From assembly GCA_005784505.1 (NCBI GenBank), contig VCAZ01000102.1, positions 937,481 to 1,001,480 on the forward strand: a stretch of DNA of 64,000 nt, given 5' to 3'. Made by a program: the position numbers and the translations under genes. This DNA is from Bagarius yarrelli. Its lineage: Eukaryota > Chordata > Actinopteri > Siluriformes > Sisoridae. Shown piece after piece: positions 36,679 to 49,055 of this stretch. Under the pieces are notes generated by a model that saw nothing but the letters and a program-made list of their open reading frames with translations, was not told the origin of the DNA and made no database searches. Position 1 is the stretch's first letter. The number at the start of each line of letters is the position of its first letter.

Positions 36679-38407
36679 AATATACGTTTAATCAACTTGG
36701 TCAAATAACTTGGATGCCCCCGATATTGAATAGGATAAATGAATAAAATGGACGCTAAATTAAATTAATTCTTATTATAAAACATGGTGTCATGTGACAA
36801 TGTGAGTCGCTTCATTGTTTTCCACCGATGTTACACGTTAAACAGTCTCTTTCAACTGAAGGAGGTAAAAGTAGTAGCGAAAGCTACCTTTAAACATGTT
36901 GGACTTGACTCTGTAGTACGTCTTAAATATCATTCATACTACCCGTAACCGTACTATTTTTTAAACGGTTGGAAAAGTACGTGCATAAAAATGAGTACGC
37001 GATTATGTTGAAACAGTATTTGAACCTTATAGTTCCATCTGGCTGGGGCCTGTAAACGTAGTTCTAGTTAATAAATCATATTTAATTTGAACAAATATAA
37101 TCACCTGACAGTAGAATGCAATTTTTTATTCATTCCAGGTTTTTATATATATGTGAAACATGTAGTGTGGACTGGTAGGGTAGACTGTCTCCTAAATCTC
37201 CTTCACAGGAGGGACCATTATATGCAATTACTTGGATAAGAGAAGACATAATCTTGTGTATTCATGAACTTCATTCCTGCCGGTCTTTCTGAAGTCGCTT
37301 GATGGAGTGTTGCTAATTATAGATGCCGCACTTCTGAGAGGCTCTGTGCAGTCACCTCTGATTATGTTCTAACTTTCTTGCTTATTTGGTTTCCTCTCAC
37401 TCCTTCGGTAGTTTTTGATCTCCCGAACCCCATTAAACTGTTCTTCTATCCAACTCTAAAACATTCAGTTGCCAGTTTTGACCTCAACTCAAGGCACTTA
37501 TTTTAGACCCTGGCGAGTGACGTGGGTAGTTGGGGAAGCGGTTGTGGCTTTAGATATTGCTGACACAGAGGTTAGAATGTGGCTTACTGTGTAGTTCGTA
37601 TCCATTAAAACAGAACAATTGCGTACACATAAAATGCCACATTGAAATATTCCACACTAAGCAGACTGCTGGTCTGTAAAAACACTGTCCTGTGTGTTTA
37701 TTTTCCTTAGCATTGCAGACTTAGCAAGTTGGGTAATTTAGAGTGTAAACATCCTGACAGCTCTCTAGCACTTTTAGATGATCGCTCTGACTGATTGGTT
37801 ATTCTATATATGCAGGAGAAAACGGTTTCTGACCCAAGTGATGAAATTGAAAAATAAAACTAAATTTAAAATAAATAGATGTTTTCAGAGCTTATTTTAA
37901 AAAGTAAATATTTTGATATGTATTATCCCAGATTGTACATTCTTTTAAGTCCCTAGCATTCCTGATGTCGACCATGGTTAAATCTTCGGTTAGATTTAAT
38001 CTAAAATGGATCACAAGACTTTGCACAAAATTTGGAGTCCTTGCAAGCGTCCAAAAGAAACCAACCAATCAAATACAGATAACTCTCGACTTTCGATATA
38101 TCTTGACTTACTATTTTTCCCGATACGGATTTTTACATCATGACTCTGCAACCCAAAATATAATTTTATTGATATATATTTTTCAAATTTTGTGTGACTG
38201 AAGGAAATGTTAAAACAGCAAAAAAATACAGCGTAATGTTACTTTAGCCACCTCCTGGCCACTCTTATAAGCTACCGTGGGCTACTTCAGAACACATCAG
38301 TGGGGTGTACCAATATTAAGTTACGATATTTTGACCACCATCGTAAGTCTAAAATACATATATCAGATTGTAGATTTTGTTCAAATTGTATGAGTGGTTA
38401 ACATGTT
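36679..38407. other. Unassigned non-coding stretch
   Basis: AT-rich sequence; the frame at 37965-38201 has no recognisable domain. Confidence 0.45.
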
Positions 38408-38486
38408 GTGGGAAGCGCTAGCGCAGTGTTGAAGGTGTTGGACTGCTAATTAGAATATCAGGGTTTGATTCGCAGCAACACCAAGT
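38408..38486 (+). mobile_element. SINE-A, head only
   Basis: Contains GAAGCGCTAGCGCAGTGTTG, GGTGTTGGACTGCTAATTAG and the B box GGGTTTGATTCGCAGCA, then stops. Confidence 0.85.
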
Positions 38487-39679
38487 TTTTGGTTCGAAAC
38501 CCATCTCTGTTTCCCATCATGTGATAACCATATAATGTTTAATGTTTATATAATGTAAATTATACATTCTAACATTCACTATAATAACCATTTATCATTC
38601 AGCAGTTTTAGCATTTAAATATTTGACTAATATTAAATGGTTACTTGACATTTTTAACCATTTTCTTCCCTCTATAATCTTACTGTGGGCTTTTCTTTCA
38701 TCATCATCAATATTTTTTCTTTTTACTTTATCTGTATTGTTGGTTCAAAATGTCATCCACATCATTTCTGTAACATGAGCATCATTTTAACTGATAAGAA
38801 AAATCGAGAGCGGCGTTGTTTTAAGCTCTCATTTCGAAAAAATGTATAATAAACTAAGCCAAACAGAACTATAGGTTAAAAAAACATCTGTTTTTCCCAG
38901 CTGAATTGCGGTTCAGACTGCAATATAGTAAGAATACTTAAAAAAAAGCAGGACAGAGGAATGTGGCCTCCTTGTAAATCCTAAAGTGGGACATTTAGGC
39001 CAATTAGGCAAAGGAAAAAAAAACACCAAATACCAAAAGGTTCAGCAGGGGTGACGCGAAAGCTTGTTTTCAATGAGCTGAGTTGGCGCTATAGCCCTTC
39101 ATATTGGTTCTGCTTCTGCTGTTTTAACACAGCTCTATTTTTAGCTGACTGCTCAGAAGCACTACAAAATTGCCAGGTTACAGTTTCCAGAGATGAAAGA
39201 TATTACTCACTGTATTCTCTATTTTGTTACATCCATGTAGTAAAGCTACAACATTAGCGGTCATCTTAAAATCCTATAGATGGAAGACGAATGTCCTATT
39301 CGCACGGGATTAGTATTATCAGGTGACCTTCTGTCATTTGTAATAACTGCGTAGGTTATCTGTGCCGTTAATCCCATGGGAATCGGTCATGTCTGTAATT
39401 TCTAAACTCAAAATTCAAGCGTAATTGACCTACCATATTTCGCCGAGAAATTGAGCTCCTGTGATTAATGTCAGTCTTGTGCAAATCGGCCTCTCTGTGA
39501 TTTGGCCAGGATTTGGCAGGGTCCTGCATCATTTTATCAAGGTTTCTGTTTCCTGTGTGTGAAGAATAGAGGCTATGTTGGAAAGTTTTGGGTGTAGTTT
39601 GTGTGCTGCACAACACATTGATACGACACCATAAGAGCAAAAACTAAAAAAATTAATAGAACTGTATAGCGGCATGGGT
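38487..39679. other. Unassigned non-coding stretch
   Basis: No repeat or exon recognised. Confidence 0.45.
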
Positions 39680-39816
39680 TGTGAAACAACCGAGAAATTG
39701 GGGGTTAGAAGCCTTGCTTAGCGGCCGAACAGTGCTAATTTGGTGGTACTGGAAATCGAACCCTCAATCTTGCGGTTAGCAGGACAAACACCTTGACCAC
39801 TGAGCTACCACTTCCC
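39680..39816 (-). mobile_element. SINE-A, head and middle
   Basis: Contains GAAATTGGGGGTTAGAAGCC, TTGCTTAGCGGCCGAACAGT, GGAAATCGAACCCTC and CTGAGCTACCACTTCCC. Confidence 0.87.
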
Positions 39817-39827
39817 ATATGGATACC

Positions 39828-39857
39828 TAGGGTTAGGGTTAGGGTTGGGTTGGGGTT
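39828..39857 (+). repeat. Short interstitial telomere-type repeat
   Basis: Three TAGGGT units followed by degenerate TGGGTTGGGGTT. It lies 12 bp after a SINE-A head. Confidence 0.8.
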
Positions 39858-40251
39858 TATCCTCCGCCAATGTGCCAAATGAAATTCATAAGCATGTGTG
39901 TGTGGGAGAGTGTGTGCTAGACGTGGGTGGGTGGGGGGGGGGTTGGGTCTGGCAAATGCTAAATTACACAAGATCCCAAGATAATAGCAATCCCATGTGA
40001 ATTGAACATAAGAAAACAAAACTATCCATGTTGAAAGTAGAACTTTCTTTCTCATATTAATCACAGTGACACCGGCCAATCATGGAGCTCCTGCATGCGT
40101 CACTTTCCTGTGCGGCTTATGCTGCCTTTAAGGCAGCTTTAGTCCTCCTTAGCCTTGTAAAATTACAGAATAAAAGAATTAACGAGAAATTACAGAAAAT
40201 AAACAGTTACACTAATATTTGTATAAGTTTAGAAAATCATTTTCTGGTTCA

Positions 40252-40336
40252 TTTTCTAAACAATTTAATAAATAAAAATCTTTTCCATTTAAAATGTAAA
40301 TAGAAAAGATTTTTATTTATTAATTTGTTTAGAAAA
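40252..40336. repeat. 85-nt near-perfect hairpin
   Basis: Two 39-base arms (40252-40290 and 40298-40336) are inverted copies with only two mismatches, around a 7-base AAAATGT loop. The sequence is very AT-rich. It could be a foldback element, a MITE core or a source of a hairpin RNA in the intron transcript. Confidence 0.95.
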
Positions 40337-41218
40337 GACATTGGACTGATTAAAGAGCGTTGAGTGGCTAAAGGCTAATACAGCATTTATTGGTTAATTT
40401 AAAACCTTTGCCCAGAACTTCACTTAGATCCATAAAAACATGTCTCCTGCACATGGGACAGAAACCTTGAGGGTCACTGGCATTGTGGGAAATTCTTTTA
40501 ATAAGAATGTCATGAGTTGTTTTAGCTGCAGGCTAGCAGACACTTAATATAGATAAAATATTAATGAGGTATGTGACATCCACCTACGGAGTCACTAAGT
40601 CTTGCCTAGCTGTTTCATACATCTCCACTAGAATAGATCGATGGGTTGCTAATTGTTCGCTAATAGATTGTGTCCCAATTTTAGATCATAAATTAAATCT
40701 TCATTTTTTTTTTCTCCTGCCACTTCCTGGAAACAGTGTGTCACAGTGTGATTTGTGTACATTAATACACAATCAGCTTATTCAGGCTATTTCTGATTAC
40801 CTACATTATGTACATGAGGATAACAAGGATAACACTGGTTTCTTTACCTACATGCTCACACTAAAATAAGCCTCACTGATACAATTCAAGCATGAAAATA
40901 TCTAATTTGGCTTTAAATGTGGGTAGGATTTAATTATCCAATTAGCTGAGCAATGTTTTAATTGGGCATCGATAATAAGTTCATCGCACATGCACTTTGA
41001 GGGCTTCATTTGGATTTTAAGACGTGGCTAATTGCTAACATAAGATGTGTACGTGCGACCATTTTTCCATATCCATTGGATGTCTGGAAGTTTGTTTTGT
41101 TTCCTTGTTTTTTTCCTTATTTCAGATATGTGGTACCCAGAATCTTTTACAGTAAATATACAGCTCAACTGAATCCTAAAACACAACCAGTAGCAATATG
41201 TATATATAAATTAAATAT
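40337..41218. other. Unassigned non-coding stretch
   Basis: The 101-residue frame at 40564-40869 has no recognised domain. Confidence 0.4.
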
Positions 41219-41577
41219 TAGGGCTGCACAATATTCGTAATTATCGAAATATTGCAAATGTTGCATATCGCGATGGTTTGCGGTGAATGTAATACTTAAA
41301 ATAATATTGTTTGGTCAAATTTAGGTCGATATGGATAGTAAAATATCTGGTATGCGGATGTCAGTTGGAATATGCGTGTGCATGCTTTGACGCAAGCCAA
41401 CAAGCTAATCTTGATAAGTCGGCTGTCGACAGTTTAGTGAAGAAAACTCTTTAAAAAAGAGGTGAATGTGTAAAGAAACCATATGTTGGTTAATTCCATT
41501 AAAAAAAATCTTATTGTATTATTTTTACCCATTGTATCATATTTTTCACAAATCGTTTCAATATCACAAGGCCCTAA
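41219..41577. mobile_element. MITE with TTAGGGC termini
   Basis: The left end TTAGGGCTGCACAATATT and the inverted right end TTAGGGCCTTGTGATATT match well. The interior has no coding sequence. From memory the GGGCTGCACAATAT start is a common fish repeat end. Confidence 0.7.
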
Positions 41578-42929
41578 TATATATATGTAGCTTATATATA
41601 TATATATTATAATATTATTATGACAGAGTGACCTGTCTCTCTTGTCAGCATGGTGCTGGACACACATATTACATTTTTCAATTTACCTCTCAGTTCACCA
41701 CTAGGGTGATGTGGGTGCACACGCACACACCGCTAGCCCACCAGCACCTAAGCATACACAAAAGCCAACCGGAGCCCTAAGCAGCTGCACATGTGCAGAA
41801 ACCAAATTCGCGTGTTTATTCGTCTGTACTTTGTACATATTTTGGGACTTCTGCACCCAGGCACTGTAAATAAACATCACTTTACACCCCACCATCACAG
41901 CGCGTATTGCCATTATTTGGGTAGTGGGAGAACCCATGGGGCTGCTCTAGCACACAGTTTTTTTTTTTTAGAATACAATTGTTAGACTTTTATTTGTCAC
42001 CTGCGCTTTTGCAATTGTAAAGTTATAGAACATTTCATCAGCTCTCTTTATGCTAGTTTTATGCTAACAAGTTGTTTATTTGCTTTTTTATTGTGAAAGG
42101 AAATTTGTAGACTGGAAATCTGTGAATATGTTTGGAATTTCCGACGTTGACCTGTTTATTCATCATTGTGACAGTATTGTTATTTGTATAGCGTTTAGTT
42201 TTATAAACTGCTTCAAAAACAATGCCTACAAAATAAATTGAAAAGTTGTAGTAGGAGGTTTACAGAAAAGGGCAACTAAATATACAGTTGCAGCAGATTT
42301 CATAATATTGCGAGTGTGAGTGTGGGATTTATGTCCTTTATGCTGTTTTTCTCAACTTCTTTGAATTGACTGCGACTGTTATTAGGCTTGAGCAATAAGC
42401 TAGGTTAAAAGACCACTTTAGCTAACTATAGTGCATTAGAGGAGCTTTTCACACCGCACTTCCCCCTGGGGTATCATCAGTAAACCCTACTGATAACTAA
42501 AAAAAAGACATTATAGAAATCTTTAGCATTTTAGAGTCTATCGCTGAAGTAACTTAAAAGTGAGCAAATTGCGGATAAAGATTTGTAAGTGTAAAAAAAA
42601 AAGGCAAAGGAAAATAGTCAGAACAGTAGATTTTTTTTTGTGATCACCAGATTTTATTTGCAGTAACAGGCGTTTATTATTACTTAATAACTATGTAATT
42701 ACATTGATTTAAGCTATATAATAAATAAATAATAATTATAAATCTTTTTAACATATAAAATTTATATAATAAAATATTATGCTTTCTTACTTTTGTCTTT
42801 TCGTCTTTGTTTTCTTGTAGATTTGTTTTAAAAAGTCACATGATGACAATATTTATCACTGTAAAAACACAAAAATGTCATTTTATGGCAATTTTTTCAC
42901 ATATTCTTGATACTTTTTTAACCAGAAAT
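41578..42929. other. Unassigned AT-rich stretch
   Basis: A TA run lies near 41579-41616. Nothing else recognised. Confidence 0.45.
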
Positions 42930-43090
42930 AGGAACAGCAACCCTGGATGTAATATCCAGGATTCATTGTAAACTCCAGGCAAAGTATTGCGTGGTGTAAA
43001 ACTTGAAACATGATAACCCATGAGACTGTATACCCTGGGGTTTGGAATGACCCAGGGTTAACTATTTCAACTGTGAAAAGCCCTAGACAG
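42930..43090. repeat. Possible MITE with CCCTGG-type motifs
   Basis: Repeated CCCTGGATG, ATATCCAGG, CCCTGGGGTTT and CCCAGGGTTAAC motifs in both orientations resemble a short fish DNA element I remember. Ends are not clear, and the 75-residue minus-strand frame over it is not a gene. Confidence 0.4.
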
Positions 43091-43699
43091 TCAATACTCT
43101 TGTCAGTCATGACAGCTGATGTACCGTTTAACTTTGGTTCTTGGGGATAATGAGTAGTCTAATCTATTTACTCAGCACTCCAATGGAAATTCTGGTGAAG
43201 GAGGTAATTGTAGAAAATCCCTGTATGTGTGGCTCTGATAAATTGTGTACTCTATAAACTTGTGAAGGACATCTCTCAGACCTGCTGAGAGCTCAGTAGG
43301 AATCAAACTCGGTGGGGTCCGTTGTCTACCAGAGGGAGAGAGAGAGAGAGAGAGAGAGATAAAGAGGGAGCTTCTTTATCTCAGATTGACATTGTAACCC
43401 ATCTGTCAATCTTCAAACTGTGTTGACTTGTGTTGATCCACATTCACTATTTGCTTGATGTGGCTGATTTAGGAGAGGGAAAAAAAAGAAAAAGAGATAA
43501 AAAGAGGGGGAGTCTGCTCATGCAGCACATGGTAACGGACACTAATTACTTCACGGTTGAGAAATCCCTCGGAACAGCAAAACTCTAACAGGGTCAAATG
43601 TAATCTGCTCGTACTCCTTAGGATGGGTTAAACCAGAACCTTGTGGGGGTTAACACGCATAGTAAGCCCCACTGATTTCTCCTGCTGCTAACTGCACGT
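43091..43699. other. Unassigned stretch with (GA)n tract
   Basis: A GA run lies at 43331-43362. Confidence 0.5.
43331..43362. repeat. (GA)n microsatellite
   Basis: Uninterrupted GA run of about 28 bases. Confidence 0.95.
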
Positions 43700-44110
43700 C
43701 GCTAGCTAGGCATCTTCGAGGTGACAGAATGACAACTGTGCAAGCGGAAGCAGACAAGCAGAACTGATGGAGAACACCTCGCCACATTCTTGCAGTCTAG
43801 TTGCGCACTCCTCTTCTAAACTTCCTAGATAAATTACCACCAGATGATTAGGCTGTATCGAGTGTCGGTGTAAGAACCAATTTAGGGATGTAAAGAAGTG
43901 GCATTCAAAATTATGTGAGCTACATAAACTTCCTTTGTGCGCAAAGGTCTGAGCAATTAACATGACTGAATAGCAACAACCGTCGACGATTAACGCGGAA
44001 TCGTTAGTGATCAATTTATAGCAGTAACTCATCAATTGGAAGCTGCTCAGTGCTAAAGGATGGCACCACATGGCCAGACTAGAGATATATAGGACAGCTG
44101 GAAATGAGAC
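43700..44110. other. Non-repetitive block with a 148-codon minus-strand frame
   Basis: A minus-strand frame of 148 codons spans 43706-44152. Its start lies in a (TA)n run (IYIYIYIY) and the rest has no domain, signal or repeat that I know. The block is not repetitive and could be a conserved non-coding element. A small unknown gene cannot be excluded. Confidence 0.2.
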
Positions 44111-44118
44111 CATATATA

Positions 44119-44148
44119 GTGTATATATATATATATATATATATATAT
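44119..44148. repeat. (TA)n microsatellite
   Basis: Uninterrupted TA run. Confidence 0.95.
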
Positions 44149-44366
44149 CCAAAGGCTATAATTATTTAAGCTATTACGCAGTTAGTAAGCTTAATCCACC
44201 ATTTCTTAATATGTAAGACTGCTTCAAGACTTGATGGTGGAATGAACTTTCCATCAATGTCCTAAGAGCTGAGTCACTGGCTGTCTTCACCAGACAATGG
44301 AACCCCTACCTTGTTGTTACAGTTTCTTTTGTGATCTGGTTGTACCAGTATTAAACTAATGAGACT

Positions 44367-44465
44367 TTACATTGCTGGCATTTGGCATCCTTTATACATC
44401 TGAGCAGTTGGTGGTTAAGGCAACTTGGTGGTCTGGAATCGAACTCACCTTAAATACTGTGCTTT
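44367..44465 (-). mobile_element. SINE-A, internally deleted
   Basis: Contains TTACATTGCTGGCATTTGGC, TATACATCTGAGCAGTTGGT, AACTTGGTGGTCTGGAATCG and ACTGTGCTTTAA. The GGGCCC block is missing. Confidence 0.8.
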
Positions 44466-44844
44466 AATTAAGTAAAACTATAAAATATTTCCTGCTTTGG
44501 CAACCATACTCTAAACCATATCATATATTGTTAAGATTTAGAAAAGGAAATTATTTTATTATTATACTCTCCAGTGTCACCCAGATTAGAAGGTCCTGAT
44601 ATTTCTGCCTCATATTATCTGAGGGAATTTTCTTCTCTTACCCCTGTTGCCCCTGGCTCACTAATTAGATCTACATATATTTTTAATAAAAAAATAAAAT
44701 AATAAAAAAGATTTTCGAACCAGCTGCTTTCTGTTGCTGTGTTAATGTTTAAGTTGCTATTTATAAGTCAAATATTTGGAGGGAAAATAATTGGTTTTGT
44801 ATCACTTTTGACTGATGTTTTAAGGTAAAAATAGAACAATCATC

Positions 44845-44972
44845 TGGGGCAGTGGTACTAGACTGGAAGGGAAAAGTTCCCAGAACCACCAATCTGCCAT
44901 TTTCTGTAAGTATTTATAAAATAAAATGAGATAAATGTATGCCGCTCTGGATAAGGGGGCAACCGTCAAATT
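44845..44972 (+). mobile_element. SINE-A, internally deleted
   Basis: A degraded head (GGCAGTGGTACTAGACTGGA) and a good 3' block GAGATAAATGTATGCCGCTC / GGATAAGGGGGCAACCGTCA flank diverged sequence. Confidence 0.7.
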
Positions 44973-45030
44973 CACTTATTAAAAAGCATATGGTTTATTT
45001 ATATAATAATGGTTTAATACATTTTCAAAG

Positions 45031-45085
45031 TCTATATGGCCAAAAGTTTGTGGACACTTTACCAGCACATCCACATATTTGTGTT
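45031..45085 (+). mobile_element. Tc1-like end fragment
   Basis: CTATATGGCCAAAAGTTTGT then GGACACTTTACCAGCACATC match the left end of the short Tc1 family. Confidence 0.75.
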
Positions 45086-46778
45086 AAGCACAAAGTTAAA
45101 GGTACCATAAGTAATTTTCTTAGAATCATTTTTTGTTCTGCTGATTAAAAGTCGATTCACCTCCTGATAGCAATCATTAAATTCATTGGTCTAAATATAT
45201 TTAAATGTATTTATATACCCTGTGGAAGGCATGGGACCAAAAAATGTTTCTCCAATCAGAATGTTTGGTCCGAACATATCAATAAGCATTTCTGACCTCG
45301 CATTTATGTACTGCAGAAAAAGACTAGATTAAAACAAAGTAAGAAATCGGGGAGTCAAAGGGTCTGAAAGATGATGTCATGGTTAAATAACCAAAACGAT
45401 ACAAGATATAAGTGGAATTTTACAATAATGTTAGTACTCATCATCTAGACAGTCAGCATCTGGATTTGTGAAGAAACCTTGACAGGTTTTTTAGCACCCT
45501 GTTTATGTCTTGTTCTTGTTCATGTTTCTAAACTGGAAAATGCTTCTATTTATTTATAACTTATCAAGTCATTGTCGAAAGACCCAAACGATTCACTTTC
45601 ACAAGCATAAGACACAAATTTCTTTTTTTATTCAGACATCTGTGAGAACATACGGCATGCTGAAAACAATAGTTTCTCTATTTTGGCTGTGTTTATTAAT
45701 AGAGAGAACAAGCAATTTCAACTTCTCCAGCTTTTCCTTGCACCCCCATTGCTCTCTCCGTGGTGGACTCGTTCTTTTCTGCAGTAACAGTTTTTTTTTC
45801 TCCCCTCAAGTCCCAGTCTGCCTGGATTACACATCTAATCCATCACCTCTGTCAGTTTGAAGAATTCAGGTGCCAGAGAATGTTCTCTTTTTCTCTTTCT
45901 TCTTATTCTCTCCGGTGCTTTTAAAACAGACTCTTTTTCCTTCCTGCTTTATCACAATAGCATCTTCCATAATGTGCATGTTACCGCATGGCCTTTAAGT
46001 GGCTCTTGTCACTCTGCATCCATAGACACACACCCTGGGCATTCGAGAGAAAGGGAGAGAGAGATAGAGCGAAAGTATGGAAGGTCGTGAGAGAGGAATT
46101 TTGCTTTGATAGCAAGCTCACTAAAGAATTCGGTAAAAAAAAAAAAAAGTGCTCAAGAAAGCAAGAAAGCACCCGGGGAGGTGACGTGAAGCCTGTGTGG
46201 CCAAAGACACTTGACTTGAATATTTTTGTCAGACCTAACACACACACACACACATTTTTTCTGTACACATCCAAGTAGAATTTAAACGGAAATTGCTCAT
46301 AGATTCATTCAAAAACAATTTAGGCATCATACTGTGAGTCGGACCACCTACTAGCCCTGAAACTATTATTCGAATGGAAAACAAACAGAAAAACAAAATA
46401 GCCTTGGCACAAAAGAAAAACAGTCCACGGATAAATCTTTGCTTTTTTTAAAAAAAATACTGTAGCTAGAGGTCGGTCTAAAGGAAAAATCAGTAAGAAG
46501 GGTGTGAATAATTAAAGCTGAGAGAAAGAGAGATATTGAGAGAGTGTTGGAGTGAGCACAAAGACGAGGAGATAAAGGTGAACACAAAGTAGATGAGAAA
46601 AGCTCAGTGAAGACTGTATATCATGCCCTTTACAGCGGATACCTGTGTATGTGTGTGTCTTGGAAGTTAATGTAAAGTACGGCTGGTTAATAACTTACAA
46701 CACACACACACACACACACACATACACAGAATGCTTATGCCTAAAAGATTATGGATTCCCTACTAGCACTCCCACATA
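45086..46778. other. Unassigned stretch with simple repeats
   Basis: (CA)n near 46239-46254 and at 46698-46723. The 116-residue frame at 45510-45860 has no known domain. Confidence 0.45.
46698..46723. repeat. (CA)n microsatellite
   Basis: Uninterrupted AC run. Confidence 0.95.
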
Positions 46779-46848
46779 ATCCCACCAAACACCTTTGGGA
46801 TGATTTGGAACACTGACTGCACTCCAGATCTTCTCACCCAACATTAGT
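46779..46848 (+). mobile_element. Tc1-like internal fragment joined to SINE-B
   Basis: AACACCTTTGGGATGATTTG, GAACACTGACTGCACTCCAG and TCACCCAACATTAGTG are the block just after the PDLNPIE motif in the Tc1 family. It ends where SINE-B starts. Confidence 0.82.
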
Positions 46849-46849
46849 G

Positions 46850-47124
46850 TGAGGCAGCATGGTGGCTTGGTGGTTAGCACTGTTGCCTCACAGCAAGGAG
46901 GCCCAGGTTTAATAAACCCAGGTTCCAAAAACATGTATGTTAGGTTGATTGGTGATTCTAAATTGCCCATAGGAGTGAGTATGAGTGTGTGTGGCCCTGG
47001 GATGAACTTGTGACCTGTCCAGGTTGTATCCCTCCTGCCTTTCACCCTTTCGATAGTCTCCAGCAGATCCCCATGACCCCGAATTAGGGAATGAGCGGGT
47101 ATGGAAGGTGAATGAATAAATAAA
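46850..47124 (+). mobile_element. SINE-B, internally deleted
   Basis: Head GAGGCAGCATGGTGGCTTGG and GTTAGCACTGTTGCCTCACA, then a deletion to CCAAAAACATGTATGTTAGG, GATTGGTGATTCTAAATTGC, TGTGACCTGTCCAGG and GTCTCCAGCAGATCCCCATG, with a TGAATAAATAAA tail. Confidence 0.9.
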
Positions 47125-47186
47125 AATATTGCGATAGATCGGTATATTGATATTTTATTACATACATGCCTAATGTGCAGTCAAAT

Positions 47187-47352
47187 ATGGAAGTGGTTAC
47201 CCAGTGATCAAGGTATTGGACTGATGATTAGATGATTGTGGGTTTAATTCCCACTACCACCTAACTGCCACCTCTGGGTCCCTGAGCAAAGCCTTTAACC
47301 CTTAACTTCTCAATTAGATAAAAAATGAGATAACTGGATAAAGGTGTCGATA
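47187..47352 (+). mobile_element. SINE-A, nearly full length, diverged
   Basis: Contains GGAAGTGGTTACCCAGTGAT, GGGTTTAATTCCCACTACCA, GTCCCTGAGCAAAGCCTTTA and a degraded ACTGGATAAAGGTGTCGATA tail. Confidence 0.85.
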
Positions 47353-48573
47353 AAGAGTCTCCTGTTAACAAATCAGTCCAGATAAAGACTAGAGACGGAT
47401 TTCTCTCGATTTCACACATAAACCGCATGTCTGTGTCAAAGTAATCATAATATTAGTGGTGTTATTTTTTACACCGATTTGGCAAATCAAGAAACATGGC
47501 ACTTTTATCAAGCAAAATGCAATCTATTAATAAAATATTTAGCAGGAAGGACAGAGAAACAGCAATCTTTAATAGTTATTGACTAAATTTGTGATATACA
47601 GTCATATCTTTATTATCTTAAATCACATTTTTTTTGTTTTTTATAAATAAATAATTTTGTAAAATCTATTCCAAACTTCTTGGAGGTCTTTTTTTCAATC
47701 ACCTCCAATAAAAAAAAAATTCCAATAACCATGAAACTCTGTAGTTGCTATTTGGTATAACTTCCATGTTAATGTTAATATGCTCATGTGTATGTCTGCT
47801 CTTTACCTTAACTGTTACTTTCTTTAAGTATTATCATTGTTTTAACAGTAAAATACCTGAATAACTGCCTGTTATTGGCTTTATTTTATTATTATTATTA
47901 TTAATATTATTATTATTATCTGATTATGTCCATATGGTGTCACAACGGTGTGATCAGTGTCACATTAGGCTTTGGCTAACTGCTAAATTGAATCTAGCTA
48001 AATGAGATTATTTTATTTAATGATTAATTGGTTTATGTTTTGTCATTAAACTGTCTGCATAAATTTAAAAAAAAATTACCTAATACCTAATAATAAATAT
48101 ATTGGATTATTGTTAGAGTCAAGAAACATGGCCAAAGGAGTGTGAATGAGTTTACCACCAGGACCAGACTGTACCGCGGGGTGAAAGGACATTTAGAGTT
48201 GATGGCAGCTCTAATTACAACACTCACAAATAAAACATGAGAAAGTGTCTCGGTAAACAAAGCGGATACTTGGGTTGATTCACATTTCGTCTGAGCGCAA
48301 GCGACATCAATGTGCAACTGCTAGCGCAACATTGTCATGATTAATTGCATGTTGTATAGAACATGGGTGTGTGTTATTCACACTTGTCTTGTTTCCTTCA
48401 CTCACTTGGAACATGGACAAAAAATACAGTAGGACAGATGGGGTTGCATTTTTATACACTTCACCATCACTGGACTGGGAAAATGGTTACAGTCGCTTGT
48501 GCTGAAGCGGCAGACTACTGCATTTTTATATTTAATTGCTTAGAAGATAAGTAGGCTCATTAGGGGTAATTAA
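47353..48573. other. Unassigned AT-rich stretch
   Basis: An (ATT)n run lies at 47887-47921. Nothing else recognised. Confidence 0.45.
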
Positions 48574-48750
48574 CATCCAGGGTATTTGGCAAAAGCCATT
48601 ATCCAAAGAGATATTTATTTAATCTGTACAACTGAGCAATTGAGACTTAGGGGCCTTGCACGAGGGCCCAGCAGTGGCAGATTGGTGCTCGAGGGATTTA
48701 AATTTATAACTATTTAATTAGCAATTTAGCATCCTAAAGACTAAGATGAC
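48574..48750 (-). mobile_element. SINE-A, diverged
   Basis: Contains ATCCAGGGTATTTGGCAAAA, ATCCAAAGAGATATTTATTT, GGGCCCAGCAGTGGCAGATT and a strongly degraded head. Confidence 0.8.
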
Positions 48751-48924
48751 ACTTAGAAAGCCAAAAACATTTAATTATTATCTTAGATAGTTAGGATTGC
48801 AGTCATTAATGACCTTTTCCTACACCATCACAGTAGCAGACATGAAATAGTCTTGATTCTAGCTGAATTCTTTTATTGTTCCTTATATAGATCACATTTT
48901 AAACCAATTTTAATATTACTAAGG

Positions 48925-49055
48925 CATGTGATAGGATTACTAAGACAAGTGAAGGAGCGCAAGTCCTGGGTTCGATTCCAGCTAGGGTCCTTTCCGGTTC
49001 CACCTCTCTCTCTCTATTCCCCCATTTTATTTGTCTTATCAATAAAGGCAAATAT
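48925..49055 (+). mobile_element. Possible tRNA-like SINE of another family
   Basis: A B-box like TGGGTTCGATTCCAGC is followed by a CT-rich stretch and ATCAATAAAGGCAAA with a TA tail. The A box is not clear, so this is tentative. Confidence 0.35.
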
